From Bimastos eiseni (Eukaryota > Annelida > Clitellata > Crassiclitellata > Lumbricidae), in assembly GCA_959347315.1 (NCBI GenBank), contig OY365811.1, positions 43,058,991 through 43,122,990 on the forward strand: a DNA stretch of 64,000 bases, read 5' to 3'. Each line of letters begins with the position of its first letter. Within the stretch, counting starts at the first letter, position 1. The notes under the pieces were generated by a model. The model was not told where the DNA came from and ran no database searches. It was given only the letters and a program-made list of their open reading frames with translations. Positions 21,600 through 31,260 of this stretch are shown one piece after another. A program made the translations under genes and the position numbers.

Positions 21600-24090
21600 A
21601 TATTTCAGGACTTTCAGCTCATTTTAATATTACTACGTCCTAATATATATATATATAAGATGCAGTGCCAGCTTAATAAAGCTGTCAATCGTCAAGAAAT
21701 CATTTATAAGCATCTTATAGCGTTAGAAAGCGTTGCTGTATTATTTTGTGTCCAGCATTGATAGAACGAAAAATTCAATTGATTCTACATAACAGAACGA
21801 CTATTCAATGATTTTATAAGCTTTAATAATCTGCTGCCAGTCTACACTCTGGACAAACGATTATGGCTACGCTAATGACCATAACCATAACTAACTGCTT
21901 TTATTGCTTCGTAAAGTAAGTGCATCACAAACCAGAAAACAAACTCAATGCAGTAAAACAAAATGGCTTAAAAAAATTATGTAAGAGACGGATCACTAAG
22001 GAAAAGAAAGATGAACCCTAAGGGACCCAAGGGATCCCGCTAGCCGGGTCTACTTTTACACAGCAAAGTTTAAATAATAGCAGGTCAACAAAATATAGTA
22101 GTTTTAATATCTTAGCTAGTTAACTAAGTTGCACACAAACCCGTAAATAACATTAGTAGCTAATTTAGTGTAAATGACTAAAAATACTAATTTTACCCAG
22201 TTAAATTGGCAAATAGATGTTTTTTGAATTGTTTCTTAAACATACTAAAATTATGGGTTTGTCATTTTATAAAATTCCTGTATGTTTTCAGCTTTCTACG
22301 TCATATTAAATACGTCAAATTAAGCATTCGACTCTAATCTTGAATTCAGTATTAATTAGAGATTCCTATAAGACCCAATCTACGTTCAAATGCCTCCCAA
22401 CCACAGAACGAACAAAATGTTTATGTTTTCAAATGACCTATGGTACTACGTACGCACACATTGATTACTCTAGCATAAAACTATACAGATAAGTAAGAAT
22501 CTATTCAGAATGACGAACCAATTATCTAATAACGATCTGACGATGTGGTGCAAGTCCAAATTTTTGAATAAATAGCAGAAAAACGCCGCTGAAATGACAA
22601 GGTGTCGTTAAACAGCAAATAGCCTACTAGCTGAAACTACTTGCATCTTGGTAGTGCCAGGTGTAGTCCTGGATGTTAGAGGAGGGCGACAGTAAAATCT
22701 TTGTTGGCTAACCGTCGTTGTACAGAAATTACAAAACTATTATATTTTTGACATTTTTCAATGTTGTTTGAATCTTAAATTTATTATTAATTCAAGTTAA
22801 ACACCCTTTAAACAAATATTTATTGTGTATATTCGTCACACGGCGCAATATTTCTTTACGTGAACTATCAGAGCCTAAAATCCAGGAAATCTACGATTAA
22901 TATGAATTTTCATCAAGTTGATTATTACAGTACATATCTGTATCAGTTTAAATAATTTTATGTAGCAAAGCTGACAGCGCTGTCCATTCTGTCACTCTCC
23001 CGGTGCGAGAACCCAGAGATTAAAAGTGATTTTGAGGATGGATGCTGAATTGGGAAGAGGCCCAGAGATTGGAAAGTTTACACCGCAATTTGTTTTCAGC
23101 AGAAGTATACTGCTATAGTGGCAAAACTCTAACAACAGCAATCATAATTAGTGAAATAATCCATGGGAGGGTCATACTAATCATTTATTTAATGACGCAG
23201 TGTCGTTAAGCAGTAACTAGCCAACGCATATTATTCAGGTTGAGCCAGACCTAAGTCATAGGGCAAACGAGGAGGTGAATTGTGATGCTGATAATATTCA
23301 TTTTGATTTATTGCGTCGCTTTAAAAAAATACGATTTTACTTACAAGCAAACATCGACCAGGTCCGAGAATTAAAGTCTTATGGATATTTAAGTGAGTTA
23401 AATCCTTATTTTGGCAGAGGCAGATTTTGGAATGTGCGTAGAATTAATTTGAAAAATATCGTATGTATTCCTCTGAGCAACACCGGGGCGATATCATATC
23501 AATATACATGTGTTATGAGCATTGGTTATTTGCTGTTAAACGGCATTGTGTCGTAATGTCAAGCCTGCTTGCTCTTCTTTAAGGTTTCGATCTGATATCA
23601 ACAGTGTTGGGGCAGTGGATATGTTAGTGCGTATGTTTTGTCACATAGTTAAATTACATCTTCTGACAATAAGGGCCACTGGCGTCCAGATAAATTGTTT
23701 GTTTATCACAGGTCACAGTTCCTATTATAACATTAGTGAAATGAAGAGGAAGACATGATGAACGCATAGAGTTGGATTTGAGAGTTTGATTTGATAGCTG
23801 AGAGTTGTAGAGAGCGTTTACATAGATTTACAGCCAGCAAAATGAGATTGATTTAAAAGGGAGAAGCCAGTCGTGTAAAGCAAGAGCATAAAATGGCCAA
23901 AATAATGTTTTCCGAATTCATTGACGTTTGTTGCCAGAAGTGTATCTCAAATTCTAAATGCCTCCCATTGGAATTCAAATAAGAGTTCTCTCGCTATATC
24001 ATATGGAATTCATATCATGACAGATTCTATCTGTACTCAGATCAATTGGTCTTAGTATCATTGAAGGTCTGATAATACATTATTAGTTTA
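21600..24090. other. Non-coding DNA, one further SINE-like fragment
   Basis: A diverged plus-strand fragment of the SINE-like family lies at 22645-22700 (TAGTGCCAG, TCCTGGATG, GGAGGGCGACAG). A frame at 23275-23556 (93 residues) has ordinary composition but no recognised domain. Nothing else is supported. Confidence 0.45.
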
Positions 24091-24095
24091 AACAA

Positions 24096-24317
24096 CGGTT
24101 AGAGCGGTCAGCCCGTAGCATTCAGTGTGTGCTGAGCGCGGGGGTTTGACCATCGTCCAAGGCATCGTTGTGTAGGGACATTGAGTAAGTCATTCGCACA
24201 CATTTGCTCTGCATACAACTGCAATTGCGCCATCGAGGCGTGTGCGTGCTCTTCTGAGCAATAAATGTTGGAAGAGGGCGGTATCACATTTCGGAAATGA
24301 ATGAATGAATGCATGAA
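24096..24317 (+). repeat. tRNA-derived SINE candidate
   Basis: The head carries an A-box-like GGTTAGAGCGGTCAG (24098-24112) and a B-box-like GGGGTTTGACCATCG (24140-24154), at a spacing close to that of a tRNA. A body of about 140 bp and a tail of (AATG)n at 24297-24317 follow. This is the layout of tRNA-SINEs. The acceptor stem is not intact, so it is not a tRNA gene. Confidence 0.5.
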
Positions 24318-24599
24318 CTGGATAAATATAGGATCTGGCATTTTGCCAATGAAGCGACCAGACATTTTTACATTGAAGGCCCAATCTCTGTCAAGTACAG
24401 TTGTCCAATTTGACACCTTTAAATCATTTCTACCCTATTTATCTGTGACAGCCCACTTTTGACATGTTTCCCATTTCAACGTTTGAAAGTTGCAAACTTA
24501 ATATAAACATCTGATTAAACTATAAAAGGTGTTTAATATCAACAGTAACTTGCACTTCTGTAGTCAGTCACACATACGCTCACATACGCAGAAATTTAA

Positions 24600-24740
24600 G
24601 TTCTTTTATCAACTATATATATATATATATATTATATATATATATCTCAAAGTATTTTAGAAGTCATCAGTCCAAGTCGGCGACAGATGTCGCTAATTAT
24701 ATAAATATTTATATAGATGACTTCTAAAATACTTTTACCT
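24600..24740. repeat. Foldback hairpin with 20-bp perfect arms
   Basis: AAAGTATTTTAGAAGTCATC (24649-24668) is mirrored exactly by GATGACTTCTAAAATACTTT (24717-24736). A TA repeat lies just before the left arm. The 48-bp loop holds a small inner palindrome, GCGACAGATGTCGC. Confidence 0.85.
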
Positions 24741-25685
24741 ACAACATATTATTTGGATGAAAACTTGAGAATAAGAAGTCTAGTCTCTATTTCAGCAGCA
24801 CCATTTCACAATGTGGGCCTATAGAACATATTATTATAGCGCCTGTGTTTCTCTTTTTCGGCATTTATATGTTTATATATAATATATATGGCCATTTATA
24901 TGTACAGACATATATATATATAATATATATATATATATATAATATTCGATAAGAATAGACTAGATTTGATGAAATTTTTGTTTACACTAAAACAACATAT
25001 ATAGGTTGTTGGTGATGGTTGGTAATTTCCGTAGCAGCTGGGAGACTCTTTCGAGGCACTCTTGTCCTGGTGGTAATATGTGGATTTGCAATCATTCCAG
25101 ATTGCTATAAAGTTCTTGTAACACGGCTAAAAACTGTTATACATGTTCTAAGACAGTGATACATTCTGGTAAATTCGACACCTATAGATTATTTCTAATT
25201 CTACCATGGACGATTGACAACTTTTGAAGGCGCAGTTTGATGAGGCTTTGCTCGTCAGTTAGCAATGGACAAATAAAATCAAGTCTATGCAATGCAGCCA
25301 AGACTGTAAAGTCAGCAGAATGGCGTAATGTGAGCCTATTATACTGGACATGAATAGATGTCTGATATTTGAGTGGCTGGGATATATTATGTCATTGAAA
25401 ATAAACATTGTCAAAGGTTTGACCATCATTTCTAGTATGAAATGTAATATATTGCAGTCATCTCTCGCAGTGTTTTGATAGAACGCAATTGAGAAATAAG
25501 AGACATCATATCCTCAGCAGATGGTTGATTCATTCAAAGGCTTCGGTATCTTCAAGATCTTCAGTTTCTTTGAAATTTTCATTTTTATCATTGAAATCAC
25601 ATATTTTGCATTTCGACCTAGACCTTCCACTCTAAGGTCAAGATCGATCGCCGGATACTGTAGATGTCGTTAAACAAAGGACACC
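24741..25685. other. Non-coding DNA with TA-rich patches
   Basis: TA tracts lie at 24870-24890 and 24910-24945. No gene is seen. Confidence 0.5.
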
Positions 25686-25739
25686 CTTCTTTTTGTTGAA
25701 AGGAACCGATGATATAAACAAGGGCGAATACCTATGGTG

Positions 25740-25871
25740 GTTTACTATCAAAAGGGCAAAAATTAAAAGGGCGCAATCAAAGGGGCGCAATCAAAAGGGC
25801 GCAATCAAAAGGGCGAAAATCATAAGGGCGAACGATCAAAAGGGCGACAATCGAAAGATTGTCGCCTTTTT
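25740..25871. repeat. AAAGGGCGCAATC tandem ending in a GNRA-like hairpin
   Basis: Seven or eight 12-16 bp units of AAAAGGGCG(C/A)AATC are followed by a perfect 10-bp hairpin, GGCGACAATC, GAAA, GATTGTCGCC (25843-25866), and then five T. The right arm is the inverse of the unit. Confidence 0.85.
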
Positions 25872-26267
25872 AAACGTGCGCTCTTTCATTGAATCTCAAT
25901 AACTATCGTTAGAGTGTGCATCGTCTTTGCAAAATTATTGATGATCTAAAGGGAATTGTTAGGAATTGTTAGGGAATTGCTATTGCCTACTTCTAGTCCA
26001 TAGATTGTTATGACACAGTCTCATTAAACAGGAATTAAACAAACAAATAATGGCTTGATGCAAACGATGGAAATGTTAACGGCCATTGAGGCCAAAAGAC
26101 AATATTATTATGTCGCTGGAATTTCGGAAACTATCAATTGATAACGTTGCAGCTACCTCGGCAGCCGTTAGGTGTCGATATATATATAAATATATATATA
26201 TATAAACCTTTACTTAGTATGACACACGGGTCGTGTCTGCAAAACTACGCTTAATTGTAACAACGAG

Positions 26268-26345
26268 GATGATTAGAGATGCCCTCCTCCTTGTTCCTGG
26301 CACCACCAGGGTGTTAGGCAGATGCGAAATTCAGTACGTGCGTAA
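26268..26345 (-). repeat. Dispersed SINE-like element, copy 4
   Basis: The minus strand gives GCATCTGCCTAACACCCTGG, TGGTGCCAGGAAC, then AAGGAGGAGGGCATCTCTAA. It aligns with copies 2 and 1. Confidence 0.6.
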
Positions 26346-27107
26346 ATATGATGCCAGGAATAACTTCGAAATCTCTCCACACTAACAACTAATAAAGACG
26401 AGGGAGGTACCGACTTTTGTATAACCGTTTCGAACTTCGCTAAAAAGGTATCAATGGTCACTGTTAGATTGTAGGCCTAGTGCAGATTCTGGCCACAGTG
26501 ACTCCTTCAGCTGCAACCCTTATTTATTTATTGCCCTTTAGCGACATCTTGTTGCGAGAAAGACCTTCATTTTTTAACGCCCTCTGGAAATCTTTCTGAC
26601 ACGATACAGCACTGAGTTTACGATTACGGTTTTGTTAATATGACTTTGAAATAACGTTACTGTACAAAAGTTATTTCAAATCGCAATTTCTTTACATCTA
26701 AAATCCCGCACATTAACTGGAAAGAGATTTTCGTTTTTTTGTAAACAGGTAATAGTGTCAATTTGGACACCTTTACAAAAGTTATTTTAAACGTTATATA
26801 AAAGTAAAATGAGTTCATGCATATAATGAATCTAGTCGCATAAGGATGAAAAATATCAATTTTTTTCTATGGAAGTCAATAACCATTGACTCCATGGCAT
26901 GAGATAAATAAAAAAGAAATATTAATAGTCAGATAAATGTACGACTGACCTAAAAAAAGTTTCTCAACGAAATCTTTTACCATCCTTCATGCTTAACATA
27001 TTATTGTCCTTAATAATATAATATATCATCCTTAACATATTATTAAAGTCTACTCTAATATGACAATCAACAACAACGACGTCAATTAATTAATTCACTA
27101 AATCATT
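26346..27107. other. Non-coding, contains an 85-bp dispersed repeat
   Basis: 26822-26907 (GAATCTAGTCGCATAAGGAT, then CAATAACCATTGACTCCATG) recurs at 31447-31532 in the same direction with a few changes. The word GACACCTTTACAAAAGTTAT occurs at 26765-26784, before it, and a related word precedes the second copy, so the shared unit is larger. Confidence 0.6.
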
Positions 27108-27660
27108 CCAGCACCTTTAAAAAGAACAGTTTTAAGGCAAGTATAAAATGAATCTAAGTAGACCCTTGGTGACAATCACAACGCCAACGGGAGCATGTTC
27201 CAGAGCAAAGGGCTAACCACTGAGAAGGCACGATTCTGTTTGATACAATGTATTTGTACGGGCAAGTTGGACAATGACCATGCCTCTCTCCGTAGAGCGT
27301 AGAGAGAGGCGACCCAGTACAATGTCGACATTGTAACGTAGAGTAGAATGAATAAGTAACGTAAAGTAGAGTAACAGAGATCGCGAAGATAGGCAGGGGC
27401 GAGACCTAGCAAGGACCGCCATACCAAAGAGATGCTCTGGTTCGAGATTCGCTGTTGGAGGGGAAGCCAGTGGAGCACATCCAGCATATAGCCGGATGCA
27501 TGGCCAAATTTATTAATGCGTCCAACAAGACGTGCAGCAGAACGCATGATCCGCTCCAGGCACCGCAAACGCCCAGCTGGAAGGCCTGCATAGAGTGAGT
27601 AAACAGGTTCAACATTTCTACTATTACGTATACAGTGTTTTGCTTTGTTTGTTTGTTTAG
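27108..27660 (-). mobile_element. Second copy of the truncated LINE plus intron end
   Basis: 27108-27616 matches 13577-14040 on the same strand (LINE on minus, again SIYAGLPAGRL-like, RSAARLVGR, HWLPLQQRI and RAFSVVSPLLWN). By eye I count about 26 substitutions over about 460 aligned bases, plus a length difference of about 45 bp near 27322-27362. 27617-27660 is the intron end with the same acceptor, identical to the first copy. The left junction falls at a shared CCAG. Confidence 0.88.
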
Positions 27661-27815
27661 CTGTCTTCCTGTTCTGTTGGGTTCCATTCTTTACGCTGAA
27701 CATCATAAACGCCGTCTGTATACGATACAACCTGTTCGATATGTCTGTCATCTGCCACATACCGCCTTCTCTCTTCTCCTTCTTCGTCTGGCTAGGATAC
27801 ATCAACAGCTCCATC
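27661..27815 (+). pseudogene. Truncated duplicate of the receptor last exon
   Basis: This is identical, base for base as far as I can see, to the first 155 bp of exon 14085-14320. It codes from the TM6 CWxP region to SSI of TM7. Homology ends just before the NPIIY codons and the next codon is TAA (27816-27818), followed by GTAAGAAA. It retains the acceptor TTTGTTTAG. Spliced to exon 11474-12327 it would give a receptor cut off in TM7 without NPxxY and helix 8. Most likely it is a non-functional duplicate. An alternative last exon is possible but unsupported. Confidence 0.88.
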
Positions 27816-27818
27816 TAA

Positions 27819-28120
27819 GTAAGAAAATTCTGTATTAAATTACCAAAAAACGCACAGTTGCTTACAAATTGTATATACACATGTACGTAATAGCATCGAT
27901 TTTAAACAAGTTCATAAAATATTCACATATTGAATGAACTCTTGACATATACAACTCTAGCAAGGTTTATGGAATATCCTAGCTAGGTAAAATTCCGGTT
28001 TCGGTGAACAACCTGTCAAGGACCACATTCATGCATGAAAGCCTACAAATTAACAAGTAGGCCTACGAAGAAAAACATCTATACACATAATCTGTCAAAT
28101 GCATTTATATTTTTAAAGAG
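27819..28120. other. Non-coding, no gene seen
   Basis: AT-rich sequence between the duplicated exon and a LINE fragment. Nothing is recognised. Confidence 0.5.
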
Positions 28121-28124
28121 TGCC

Positions 28125-28523
28125 GGATAGCAACTGAAGGCCGGGCAGGAGGAACAGTCAATGGGATTAAGGCGCTCATATAGTAATCTTATAATGAAGC
28201 CACACGGGGTGAAATCATCAACCTAAGGAACAGACCTGTTGAGAGCACGCGGTCGCAATTGGTGCTCTACACTCCTAATGGGATTAAGAAGATTCCTTAG
28301 AATGTGGTCAGGGTTAGAGAGGATGGGGCTGAAATGGGAGACATCGGCTCGTTCGCATAGTCCATCAAAGGATATTTGCTCAGAAGGGAACAACCCCGTG
28401 TCGCATCAGCTTCCGAACAACTGCATTGAGGCGAGCGCGGAGGGTCGCATTAGTGAAACCATCACAGCAGGAGACGCATGTATACAGAAGATGGGCTAAA
28501 ATAGTAGCCCGCACATCATAGAG
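28125..28523 (-). mobile_element. LINE (Jockey/RTE-superfamily-like) reverse transcriptase, part 2
   Basis: On the minus strand, reading away from the hAT insertion, this gives YDVRATILAHLLYTC, CCDGFTNATLRARLN and VVRKLMRHGVVPF, then shifted frames with HILRNLLNPIRSVEHQLRPR. These fit the post-palm part of a LINE RT: 'RATLLARLLYASPAWWGFT' in related elements, then the C-terminal LRPR motif. Stops and frame changes mark it as dead. It continues the part at 31070-31180 across the hAT. Confidence 0.75.
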
Positions 28524-28525
28524 TC

Positions 28526-31069
28526 CAGCGGTTTTCAACCGGTGGTACGCGTACCCCTAGGGGTACGCCAGCTGTTGCCAAGGGGTACGCAAGAAAAAAT
28601 ATTATAAAAAAATATTTTTGCAAAAACAGATAAAACAAATACTTTCTTGCTATTATTTTAATCCATGTTTAGCTATTCTATGTTTTTCACAAAATAACGT
28701 CACAGCTTCGTCATGGATTTAAATAAAATAAATAATTAAAAATTAAATAAGAAACAATATAGAATTTTAGATTTAAAGTTTTAAACTGTCAAATTATAGA
28801 AAAAAATATTGTAAAATAAATAAATTAAATACCATGGATAGATGGCTCAAACAACAACCATTAAAAAGAAAGTTATCCTCTGACATCGCTACAGTAAGCA
28901 GCGAAACAACAGAGACAGTCAGTGCAAACGTCCGTGCAGATTCAGACTCCGATGAGGAAAATCAAAAACTTAGGAAGGTTAGGCGATATGATGAGAATTA
29001 TTTGTCTTTTGGATTCTCATGGTGTGGTGAAGAAAAAGAACCGAAACCCCAGTGTGTCATATGTAATGAAAAATTATCAAATCATTCGATGAAGCCTTCA
29101 TTACTTCAACGTCACTTCAATACAAAACATGCTCTTCTCAAAGATAAACCACTCGAATTTTTTAAAAGGAAAGAAGTTGAATTGAAACACGGTAAGAGCA
29201 CATTAAAATCATTCACAACGGCTAACTCACAAGCTTTAACGGCGTCTTATTTGGTAAGCCTGAGAATTGCTAAAACTGGGAAACCACACACTATTGGGGA
29301 GAGTCTTATATTGCCTGCAGCTAAAGATATTGTGTCATCCATTCTAGGACAAGCTGCTGTCAAAAAACTTGATGTCGTTCCCTTGTCAGACAATACGGTT
29401 TCTCGAAGAATTCATGATTTAGCATCACAAGTAAAAACAATTCTTATTAAAAGAATCAAGCAAAGCAAATATTTTGCAATTCAGCTGGATGAAAGCACCG
29501 ACGTTACAAATTTTGCACAGCTTATGATGTATGTCAGGTATGAATTTGAACAGTCAGTTGAAGAAGAATTTTTGTTTTGTGAGCCTTTATCTGGGCGGCC
29601 AACAGCGACAGAAATATTTAAGAAAGTTGATGATTTCATGACTTCGAATGAAATAAATTGGCAAAATTGTGTTGGTGTTTGTTCCGACGGTGCAGCTGCG
29701 ATGACTGGCAAACACGGGGGAGTTTTAACACAAATTAAACAAGTTGCACCACAAGCAAAGTTCACACATTGCAGTATCCACCGTGAAGCTCTTGCTACCA
29801 AAGCCATGCCCACCAGTTTAAAAACTGTTTTGGACCAATCTGTAAAAGTTGTTAATTTTATAAAAGCTCGGGCTCTCAACTCTCGATTGTTTTCAATAAT
29901 GTGCAATGAAATGGGGAGTGACCATAAAAAGCTTCTTTTGCACACAGAAGTAAGATGGTTGTCACGTGGAAAAGTGTTATCTCGACTTTTTGAACTTCGC
30001 TCAGAAGTTCAAATATTTCTCACAGACAGTGAATTTCAAACAGCTGATTTATTTCTCAATGAGTTATGGTTAATGAGGTTGGCGTATTTAGCAGACATTT
30101 TTGGTAAACTGAACGAGTTAAATTCTAGCATGCAAGGACGAAATATAACTCCATTCGTTGTGGCTGACAAAATAAATGCAACAATTAAGAAGCTTCAGTT
30201 CATGTTGTCAGATGTTGAACAACTTAAAGTAACTGCATTTCAATAACTGCAAACTTTCTTGACAGAGAACGAACTTCGACTGCATCCTGACATGGTTGAA
30301 GATATTAAGAAACATTGTTCTCAATTAATTTCAAATTTTCAGACCTACTTTCCTGAACAGTTTGATGACAAGAGTTGGATACGAAATCCTTTTTCCGAAG
30401 TTGCATTGCCAGCTGATTTTTCTGTCCAGGAAAGAGATCAATTCATTGAACTTTCATGTGATGGTGGATTAAAAAGCGAATTCAACAAGGACTTTTTGAG
30501 TGATTTTTGGCTTAAAAGAAGAGCAGAATATGGATTGATTTCCGACAGAGCTTTGAAATGTTTGATCCCTTTCAGTACGTCATATCTCTGTGAAACTGGA
30601 TTTTCTGCAATGCTTGCAATTAAAAACAAATACAGATCGAAACTTGAACTTGAGCCAGACTTACGTCTAAAATTGACATTAATAAAGCCTGATATTGCAG
30701 ACTTGTGCAAATCCAAGCAAGCCCAGTGCTCGCATTAAAATGATTAAACTTCCATTTGACTGATTAGTTAGCGGCTATTTGCATGCTATTCGAAAATATT
30801 AAAAATAAAATAACAAAATTTTCAATTAATCTGATTTTATTTGTGTGCAACAATAATAATTTCAATATAATTATAATATATTTAGCAAAATTCATATGAT
30901 ATCAACTTATGAATATAGGATTTCTTTAATATATAGGAGGATAGAACCAATTAACTAAAAGTTGTCAAGTAACTAAAAAACGTTTTGAAAAGTTTTTTTC
31001 TGATGGGGTACCCACCCAAATAAAATTTTAGTTTGGAGGTACAACAAAAAAAAAGGTTGGGAACCGCTG
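28526..31069 (+). mobile_element. Complete hAT transposon, 2.5 kb
   Basis: The left end is CAGCGGTTTTCAACC and the inverted right end is CAGCGGTTCCCAACC (2 mismatches in 15). An 8-bp target duplication, TCATAGAG, lies at 28516-28523 and 31070-31077, with two extra bases (TC) between the left duplication and the element. Removing the element and one duplication rejoins a LINE reading frame (GVALYDVRATI), which independently confirms the boundaries. One transposase gene fills the centre. Confidence 0.93.
28834..30738 (+). pseudogene. hAT transposase (ZBED5/FAM200-like Buster group), one internal stop
   Basis: This 635-codon frame starts at ATG 28834 and is broken only by a TAA at codon 471 (30244-30246); there is no frameshift. 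Residues 74-99 form a BED zinc finger (CVIC, then HFNTKH). Catalytic-domain motifs follow: FAIQLDESTD (first Asp region), GVCSDGAAAMTGKHGG (second Asp region), CSIHREALA, and VRWLSRGKVLSRL. After the stop comes the hATC dimerisation region (LIPFSTSYLCETGFS, then IKNKYRSKLE), which carries the catalytic Glu (CETGFS). It resembles the Buster-type transposases from which vertebrate ZBED5 and FAM200 genes derive. The stop would remove the Glu and hATC, so this copy should be inactive unless read through. The single lesion implies recent activity of the family. Confidence 0.92.
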
Positions 31070-31260
31070 TCATAGAGGGCCACGCCATGAAGCCCATGGG
31101 TTCTAAGAACGTGCAAGGTGTAGAAAGACCTATTTGCCTTAGTACATTATCCGGTCGATAGGCCTATGCGCATCAGGGCGAAGCCTACAGATGAGTACAA
31201 CCCCAAAATGTTCATATCCTCCACCCTATCGATCCAAGCTATGGGAAGGTAAGGCATTAT
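31070..31260 (-). mobile_element. LINE reverse transcriptase, part 1 (5' side of the hAT)
   Basis: The minus strand gives KANRSFYTLHVLRTHGLHGV and ALY up to the hAT target site. 'L..LR.HGL' before 'RATLLARLLY' is the usual order in Jockey-like RT C-terminal regions. Upstream of about 31180 the frame is broken. Confidence 0.72.

Noticed and set aside
24098..24170. tRNA gene
   Set aside because: A and B boxes are present, but an acceptor stem and clean arms cannot be drawn. The (AATG)n tail favours a SINE.
28239..28499. 86-residue plus frame
   Set aside because: Antisense to a recognisable LINE reverse transcriptase fragment on the minus strand.
29481..29945. 154-residue minus frame inside the hAT transposase
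   Set aside because: Antisense shadow of the transposase coding strand.
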